From positions 1,560,976 to 1,624,975 of the forward strand of contig NW_003101680.1 of the NCBI RefSeq assembly GCF_000003855.2: a stretch of DNA of 64,000 nucleotides. Direction: 5' to 3'. The stretch comes from Blastomyces gilchristii SLH14081 (taxonomy: Eukaryota; Ascomycota; Eurotiomycetes; Onygenales; Ajellomycetaceae). Shown here in pieces: positions 57,145 through 64,000 of the stretch. How positions within the stretch are numbered: position 1 is the first letter of the stretch; each line of letters starts with the position of its first letter. The notes beneath the pieces are model-generated. The model was not told the origin of the DNA. It did no database searches and saw only the letters and a list, made by a program, of their open reading frames with translations. The position numbers and the translations under genes are program-made.

Positions 57145-58331
57145 ATGGTTGACGCCGACTATGCCCTAACCAGTGCCGATGTCGATGTCGATGTCGAGGG
57201 CAAAGGTAACGGCAACAGAGTCGCCCTCCCGCCCATGGACCCGGAATCCTACAAATTCCCCGACCACAGACTGAAAAAGGTCATGTCCGACCCGTCCAAA
57301 ACCCCGCTCCTCCTTGTGGCCTGCGGCTCCTTCTCGCCGACGACGTACCTGCACCTGCGCATGTTTGAGATGGCCGCCGATTACATCAAGTTCAGCACGG
57401 ATTTTGAGCTGATTGGCGGATACCTGTCACCTGTCTCGGATGCGTATAAGAAGGCCGGTCTGGCAAGCGCGGTACATAGGTATGTGTTTTTTCCTTCTTC
57501 TTATTATTATCCAAATTGCTATTTTTTTGTTCTAGTTTTAGTTTAATTCTGCCCTGGCACTCCCTCCCCCTGTCAAGTCTACCTATGAAATGGTGCTGAC
57601 GCATAATCTCCTCTGGTACGTAGAGTTGCCATGTGTCAACTGGCTGTGGAGAAGACATCGAATTGGCTTATGGTCGATCCGTGGGAGCCAATGCAGAAGG
57701 AATATATCCCCACAGCAAAGGTGCTAGATCATTTCGACCATTACATAAACGAAGTACTGGGTGGCATTGATACGGGCGACGGCACGCGCAAACCAGTGCA
57801 TGTGGCTCTGCTTGCCGGCGCGGATCTCATCCATACGATGTCTACACCAGGTGTGTGGAGTGAGAAGGATCTAGATCATATCCTTGGACGATACGGGGTG
57901 AGTCCCGGTTTTTCTCTTTCTTTTTCTTTTTTCTTTCACAAGGATATCCCCAATACTGACACATGTCCATATAGACCTTCATTGTTGAACGCGCCGGCAC
58001 AGACATCGACGAAGCAATAGCCAGCCTGCAGCCCTGGAAAGAAAACATATACGTAATCCAACAATTAATCCAAAACGACGTCAGCAGCACAAAGATCCGC
58101 CTCTTCCTCCGGCGCGAGATGAGCGTCCGCTACCTAATTCCCAGCCCTGTCATCAACTACATTGAGAAACACCACTTGTATGAAGATGAAGGGTCATCGT
58201 CTACTACTGCTACTACGGCAAAACGGAAACAGAACAACAACAACTTCGACCCTGGTTCTCACCAAGATAAGGGGAAGGGAAAGCAAGAGGACATGACGAT
58301 GTCCTATGAAAATGATAGGCCTAGTGGATGA
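57145..58331 (+). CDS. NMA1: Nicotinamide/nicotinate mononucleotide adenylyltransferase
   Basis: Three exons: 57145-57479, 57624-57897, 57975-58331, total 966 nt (321 residues). It joins NMN or NaMN to AMP to make NAD or its deamido form. The nucleotidyltransferase motif reads GSFSPTTYLHLRMFEMA (near 62-78). The first His of the usual HxxH motif corresponds to Thr here, as in other eukaryotic NMNATs. The second motif is SSTKIRLFLRR near 242. ADLIHTMSTPGVWSEKDLDHI and PSPVINYIEKHHLY are family features. The C-terminus is a Ser/Thr/Asn/Lys-rich extension (about 45 residues). An acidic Asp/Val repeat (DVDVDVEGKG) marks the N-terminus. Confidence 0.95.
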
Positions 58332-58846
58332 GATGATATGATATATTCTATGATGATTATGATTTTTTCTCATCCCGTCACCTGACCACCCAGGCCCCCT
58401 CGTCCCCAACTATCCTTTGTTTTCAACGAACATGTTACATTGACGTACATATGCTGGGGATGCCTCCCCAGGGACGGACATGGTGTTCTCGTGGGGTGGT
58501 GGGTGGGGAGTAGCAATGCCGGCGGTAGGTGGGATAGAAGCAGCGGGGATTAATGAGATGCGGTATGGTTTTAATGGATGTATTTTTTTCTTCTTGTCTT
58601 TCTCGTCTATGAGATGTATGAATGTATGAATATGAATATGCCTTCCATCCGGTTCCTCACATGCTTGGCATTGGCATGTTTGCATATTGCATATACGTAT
58701 ATATTCATACATCCGTCTCTACACTCAATGGGCAGAAAAGAAAGGAGCACGAAAATTTTAAAAAATAAAGTAAGGCAGCCCGACCAACCACACAGACGCA
58801 CGCGGACCCAGGAAGCCAGCCGCAACCGTACCGCGCCCGCACCCGC

Positions 58847-58903
58847 ACCCGCTACACAGCAACCCGCTACACAGCACCCGCTACACAGCACCCGCTACAC
58901 AGC
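58847..58903 (+). repeat. 14-bp minisatellite, four units
   Basis: Four copies of ACCCGCTACACAGC at 58847-58860, 58862-58875, 58876-58889 and 58890-58903. Copies 1 and 2 are separated by one extra A; the others abut. All four are identical, which suggests recent expansion. Confidence 0.95.
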
Positions 58904-59979
58904 ACCCCCCTCTGCCTTTTCTTCCGAGTTGTTTCCACCTCCCTCGATTACATAAAGGCAATTCATTAAGCCCCAACCGATCTCACAGCTCCTCATTGCT
59001 CGATATCCCTCCCTCCCGATACAACAGCCCATAGAATGAAAAACGAACGAGAGCAGAACAGGACCGGGATAGCGACAGGGCGGAGGCACAAACACGAAAA
59101 GGGAAAAATATGTCATAAATGATGGAAGCGATACTGTTATTCTGTTATATATATATTTGTCTTCTCCGGTTCTCACGCTTTATAGAACCCCTAAATCTAA
59201 GTCATCACTCCCCTCCTCTGCCTTCCACACAACAGGCAGCCGCGCAATGGTTCGAACCACCTCGCTGCTGGTATTAATGGTTGATGGAGGGAGGTAGGGA
59301 GGGTGTTTGTTGGTTTACTCTTAACGATTTCAATACATGCATCAAATGGGGCGGATGGATGGATGGGTTTGTGTAAGGTTATATATTTCCTACTCTTTCA
59401 TCATTGCTTGTTCTTTATTATATGTTTTCTGTTCTTGGTTTTCTCACTGTTCTAGCTGGTGTGATTGCGGGTAGGTGGTAGAGCGTATTTTTCTCTGGCG
59501 AGCATATCTTAGTGATGGCATTGGCCGGGATGCGATGTCGGTGTGGTGTTGATATAGATTTAAATTATATATATTAATTTTCGAAGTGGGGAGAGGAAGA
59601 GTGAGTGACAGCTTATCTAATCCCGCTGCAATAGCCTATGGCCTCCTGCCCCGCCATTTCCACCCAGACTTTGCCCCTGAATTCGTTATATATATTATTA
59701 TTATATATATATACTCTGTCCTCTCCTCTTTATCTCTCCTCTCTCACTCTCTCTCTCTCTCTTCTTCAATCCTTTCGTTTGTTGGACTCTACTTATTCCA
59801 CACGTGATTCTTCTACACCAATTGCCTGTCACTCAACTTGGGGTAGTTAGTTGAAGTTTTCGTCCCGAGGTACGTACGTCATTAATAAGGATTCTGCGCG
59901 GGGGTGGTGCGTGTTCATATCCACTTTTTCGCATATTTTTACCCCCGTTGTACTATATATCAATGCGATCCCCATCTCA

Positions 59980-60019
59980 TCTATCTATCTATCTATCTAT
60001 CTATCAAGCAAGCAAGCAA
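59980..60019 (+). repeat. (TATC)n and (AAGC)n tetranucleotide repeats
   Basis: About six TATC units (59980-60005) are followed directly by three AAGC units. It lies roughly 470 bp upstream of the HAD phosphatase start. Confidence 0.9.
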
Positions 60020-60264
60020 AGCTACAAAGCTACAAATCTACTAGGTTGTGGCGGTGTTCTGGTCCCGGGACTTGGGTGGTAGATTGTTTCTCCTCCACTG
60101 CCCATTGCTGTTCTGATACATGTACCAAAGCATTGTGATATCATCAGTGTCTACGGGAACGAAAGGTGCTTGGTTTGGGAGGATTGGCTTCGTTCTCTAA
60201 TTTGTTTGAAGAGTACAGGAGGGAAGGGTGCTTGGTTTTGAGCTTTTCTACTTTTAATTTCATC

Positions 60265-60290
60265 TTTTTTTTTTTTTTTTTTTTTTTTTT
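60265..60290 (+). repeat. Poly-T tract, 26 nt
   Basis: Run of 26 T about 195 bp upstream of the HAD phosphatase ATG. On that promoter's coding strand it is a dT tract of the nucleosome-excluding kind. Confidence 0.9.
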
Positions 60291-60483
60291 GTCATATTCC
60301 GCCTGGTCCTTGCTGAAGGTGACCTGAAGCTCCCTAACTAGCAACTAACATCAAAAACAAACCTATAGATAATCAATTAACGGCGTATTCCTCAATTGAA
60401 AGGCCAAGTGCCTGCTCTGTACAGACTGCCAACCCTAGCATTTGTTCGAGGACGGTAACAGTCGAAGCGACACCACAGCCACC

Positions 60484-61858
60484 ATGGGTTCGACTGAATT
60501 GCCAGCTATGAAGACGAAGCCGAAGGTCATCTTCTTCACGGACTTCGATGGCACCATCACTCTCAAAGATAGTATGTCTCCTCTTCCTGTCCTGCATAAT
60601 CACTTTTTTTTTTCCTTATCAGTTGCCAGCTCTGGTGGTGTATAAGAGCACATTTTCGAGGTCGAGGCATACATGTACATCTACCATGCCAGCTGGAGAA
60701 TGAATGGGAAGATTTTTTCTAATATGACTCTCTACCTCTTTGCTTTTTGTTCTGGTGGTGGTGTATAGGCAATGATTACATGGTACGATATATGGATTTT
60801 ATCCTTGTTATGGCTCCCCTTTTATTTTATAATCCATTATCTTCCAAAAATTTGGGATTGGGGACGCAGGGGGATGAATTACCTACCTACGAGGTGGAGG
60901 AAAAAAAAGAGGAAAATTGCTAACATTCTTGAATTAGACCGATAACCTGGGTTATGGACTGGAAAAGCGCCGTCAGGGCAATATCGACGTCCTCGAAGAT
61001 AAAATCACGTTTCGGTATGTACTCCGCTTTTCGCACATACAGCTCGATTCTCATTCAAAAAAATGGAAACTGAATACCAATATCGCTAACACGATCTTAA
61101 ACCCCCTTCCAGAGACTCCTTCCGCGAGATGCTTGACAGCGTCAAGACCCCCTTCAACGAATGCATCCGCATCCTCCTCGAAAACATGGAGCTCGACCCG
61201 CACTTCACCGAGTTCTACAACTGGGCGCGGGACAACAATGTTCCCATTGTCATCCTGTCCTCCGGCATGGTGCCCGTCATCCACGCTCTGCTCGTCAAGC
61301 TCCTCGGCCATGAGCCGGATAATATCCAGATTGTTGCCAACCAGGTTGCGAGCAGGGATGGGAAGGATATCAATTCTGAGGGCGGCTGGCAGATTGTTTA
61401 TCATGATGATAGGTGAGGAGCTTTTTCTTTTTCTTTTTTTATTCTATTATTATTAGGTTACCAGTGGGAAAACAACAAATATTCTAATTCGATCTACCGC
61501 CGCTCGTAGCCACTTCGGCCACGACAAATCCATCGAAATCAAACCATACGCGGCCCTACCCGCAGGCGAACGGCCCACACTCCTCTACGCCGGTGATGGC
61601 GTTTCGGACCTATCAGCAGCGTCCCAGACGGACCTGCTCTTCGCGAAGAAGGGGAAAGGTATGTAGATAGACCCCTCCCTCTTACCTGGACGCCCACCCA
61701 ATTCTCACATATATTTTTATATAGACCTAGTAACATACTGCCAACGCGAGAAAATCCCCTACACACTCTTTGAGGACTGGTCCACTATCCTGCAGACGAC
61801 CAGGGATATTTATGAGGGGAAGACGGACCCGAAGTCAGTTGCGGCGGCGGGTGTGTGA
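60484..61858 (+). CDS. HAD-superfamily phosphatase (phosphoserine-phosphatase-like)
   Basis: Six exons: 60484-60571, 60769-60782 (14 nt), 60938-61014, 61113-61412, 61510-61658, 61725-61858, total 762 nt (253 residues). HAD motif I is VIFFTDFDGTITLKDS (15-30) with nucleophile Asp21 and Asp23. Motif II is VIVILSSGM near 113. The acidic motif near 190 reads LLYAGDGVSDLSAA. It fits the fungal group with yeast YNL010W, related to phosphoserine phosphatases and to diketo-methylthio-phosphopentane phosphatases; the true substrate is unknown. The 14-nt exon supplies the bases for SNDYM between KD and TDNLGYGL. Without it the frame does not join, so I consider it real. Introns 1 and 2 are 197 and 155 bp. 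Confidence 0.9.
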
Positions 61859-62678
61859 GTAGCGAAATGGGAGGAGGAGTTATGCGGTGTATGGTATCGT
61901 ATATACTACAGTAGATATTCATAAAGAGATAGGTAAAGAGAAAGAGAGTGGAGAGGGGATCGGCAAAATCTGCGATATCTGTCTTCTGGTACTGGTATAG
62001 AATTAGATACCAAGTTTTAGAGTAGAGGGTCCCCTTGTGTTTTCGCTCATCTTCACATTTTTGAAAGACTGGAAATAGATATACAATACAAATCTCTGGG
62101 TGAGATTATATGACTCTATTCATATGAATAAATGAATAGAATGTTGTGCTATATGACTTTCTATTTTCTCTACTTATTGTATATAGCATCAATTCATGAA
62201 AATATGTTAACATATAAATATGAAATGATTCTGCTTCTTAACTACTAGTAAAGCTGGCTGATAGTAATCAAGCTCTTTTACCTTAGTGTTCTACGATATA
62301 TATATTTTCATTGAATAAAAAATTCTGTTAATTGTTATTTATTTACAGTCATGATCGCGTTCTACCATGTTCAGCTCTCTGTATAAGACAATCTGATATC
62401 TGATTAATAGCATAGTATTTTGTAAAGGAATCCGATGATGCACTCATGGCAAGTCACGTACGGAAAATGAGGTATGATAACAAGGGAGTAAGTACTATAG
62501 ATGAAGTTGGAAAAAAAAAAAAAAAAAGCTGAAATGCAAGCCCCTGAAACATGGAGCGGGGGGGTGCCAAACTGGTGAGCATCACTCAAACCTAGGGACA
62601 AAAAATAAATAAAAGGTAGCACCAGGGGACGTGGCTGATGGGGTTATGTACTATTTAACTACTTGTAGAACAACGGGT
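61859..62678. other. Convergent intergenic region, HAD phosphatase / rvt
   Basis: 820 bp between convergent stops, AT-rich, with a 17-nt A run at 62511-62527. No poly-A-flanked insertion or target duplication marks the end of the reverse-transcriptase gene. Confidence 0.5.
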
Positions 62679-64000
62679 TCACAAAACCATCTGCCAGGTA
62701 ACCATCCGCGACCGCAACGCCTTCAGCACCCCAAGCGGCAGCAGCTTCCTATCCACCAACTCCAACCCGCCAAAGTTCTCAAACACCTCGTCCGCATAGA
62801 AGTTGATCGTCCACGCATGCTCCTGCGACATTGTGAGGGGGTTTATATCGGGTAAACCGCCTCCACCAACTCGCCCACCACGCCCGTGTCCATATCCACG
62901 CCGACGTTCACCTGTACGACAGCCCAGGCCCCCGTTGCCGGCCTCGTAACTATCCACCGCGGCACGAAGAGCCCTATCCACCCGCGACGGGTGCTTAATG
63001 GTCATTTTCCTCGGCGTCTCCATGAGGAACTTCCACAGCCGGAAGAACAACTCGGATGAACACTCGCGCCAGCGGACATACTCGTCAAATGAGAAGAAGG
63101 TCTGCGCCTCCGATTTCCACGGCAGGACCGCGGTGGAGACGTGGTCGTCGCCAAAAGTGCTGTCGGTCTCGTCTTTGAAGGAGGAATTGTAGCGGCGACG
63201 CCGCTGGTGTTCGCTGAGCGAGAGGAATTGCTGCTTCGCTCGCTCGTAGGTGTCGCGCTCTTCTTGGTGGAACTCGCGAAGGCGGTCCGCGGTGTCTTCG
63301 CAGAGATTTTCGCAAACGAGGAGGAGCGGGGTGAAAGGGTTTAGCAGCCCGAGGCCGCCGAGGGTTTCGGGGAGGTAGAGGAATGCGTCCGTTACGGGCG
63401 TAGAGGGGTTGAAGCGGGTGGAGATTGTGTTTGAGAGGTATTCTGTGACGGTTTTGGCGCCTTTAGAGTCGCTGAAGAGGTAAGATTGGATGCGTTTGTG
63501 GGCTTCAAGGGTGTTCTTGACGTGGGAGCGGCCGAAGCAGTTTGCGGGACTGCCATTTTCAAGGTCGGCTTAGTTATTATTTGAGATAGGCGGTGATGAC
63601 ATGCATATATGGGGTGGATGAAAATACTTACTCTGCAAACGTGTAGCTGAAGAATCGTCCAATGCAGCTATTCCATGTTTTAATCCATTCCAACACGCTC
63701 TTGCAGCCAACAAGTTGCTTTTGTAGCTGCTTGACATGCTCCAGCACATGCTCTTGGTTAATTTCCCAATTGCCAGATTTGGGATCAAGGACCATAAAAT
63801 TCATGACAACAGGACCCTTGGGCAAAGCCTTGACAATCTCGGGCTTCTTAGACCGCTGTCCCTCGACAAAATAAACGGAACCTGTTTTATTCTTGTTAAA
63901 CTCCAAGCCCATGACCCTGGCAAATTCTTCCATCGCCTGCCACGCCTTTGCACAACGGCCAGGCTTCCCGCACAGCCAAAGGTCGTCGTGGAAGCGATAG
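62679..64000 (-). CDS. rvt: Cellular rvt-type reverse transcriptase, 3' part
   Basis: Partial; the 5' part lies beyond the window. Two exons are visible: 63999-63632 and 63549-62679, about 413 residues. The first codons give YRFHDDLWLCGKPGRC, the palm motif with the catalytic Asp pair, so the window opens inside the polymerase core. Then follow EEFARVMGLEFNKNKTGS (motif D region), LPKGPVVMNFMVLDP, and a long helical thumb/C-terminal region with ADPANCFGRSHVKNT (across the intron), LPETLGGLGLLNPF, and the end RSRMVTWQMVL. This matches, from memory, the rvt genes of fungi and other eukaryotes: single-copy, non-mobile reverse transcriptases of unknown function. No RNase H, integrase or endonuclease follows. 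The 82 bp intron also argues against a recent retroelement. Confidence 0.82.

Larger units (their letters stand above)
58332..60483. other. 2.2 kb intergenic region, NMA1 / HAD phosphatase
   Basis: 3' flank of NMA1 and promoter of the HAD gene. It holds a 14-bp minisatellite (58847-58903), CT/AT simple repeats near 59690-59762, CACGTG at 59801-59806, TATC repeats (59980-60005) and 26 T (60265-60290). Open frames of up to 125 codons have no recognisable motifs. Confidence 0.55.

Noticed and set aside
59235..59262. GGTTCGAACC, a perfect B-box-like palindrome
   Set aside because: No A box or tRNA stems on either strand within 80 bp.

Overview
The window is chromosomal DNA of a filamentous ascomycete. 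Most genes carry short introns (about 50-140 bp) with GTATGT/GTAAGT donors, CTAAC/CTGAC-like branch points and YAG acceptors. Predicted products look like Eurotiomycete orthologues, and an Onygenales fungus is my best guess; that placement is inference from remembered protein similarity. I see no virus, plasmid, transposon, CRISPR array, rRNA or convincing tRNA gene. For spliced genes I placed every junction by hand. In each complete gene the exon lengths add to a multiple of three, which supports the models.

Layout, left to right. 1-5.3 kb: gene-free left flank, then an UNC93-like transporter (-) and a divergent TauD/TfdA-like dioxygenase (+). 6-13.5 kb: KAR5/Tht1-like karyogamy protein (-), mitochondrial ribosomal protein uL6m (+), HAL2/MET22 PAP phosphatase (-), LSB5-like VHS/GAT endocytic adaptor (+). 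14-22 kb: MAK5 DEAD-box helicase (-), TRM7 tRNA methyltransferase (+), MET10 sulfite reductase flavoprotein (-). 22-29.4 kb: purine-rich microsatellites, one small mitochondrial-type protein gene, then about 5.5 kb with no recognisable gene. 29.4-45.6 kb: small Cys-rich coiled-coil protein, proteasome alpha subunit PRE9/alpha3, URN1-like WW/FF splicing factor, a ZNF830/CCDC16-like splicing-associated protein, BYE1-like PHD/TFIIS/SPOC regulator, LUC7, GPI16 and an RGG-rich protein. 47.5-53.6 kb: HECT E3 ligase UFD4. 57-62 kb: NMN adenylyltransferase and a HAD phosphatase with a 14-nt microexon. 62.7-64 kb: the 3' part of a reverse-transcriptase gene of the cellular, non-mobile rvt type, cut by the window edge.

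Most genes are unrelated housekeeping functions. Loose themes are sulfur metabolism (TauD-like enzyme, HAL2, MET10 within 18 kb), RNA processing (MAK5, TRM7, URN1, ZNF830-like, LUC7, BYE1) and protein turnover (PRE9, UFD4). CACGTG palindromes recur in intergenic DNA, with a pair in the shared KAR5/uL6m promoter. The most unusual item is the rvt-type reverse transcriptase at the right edge.
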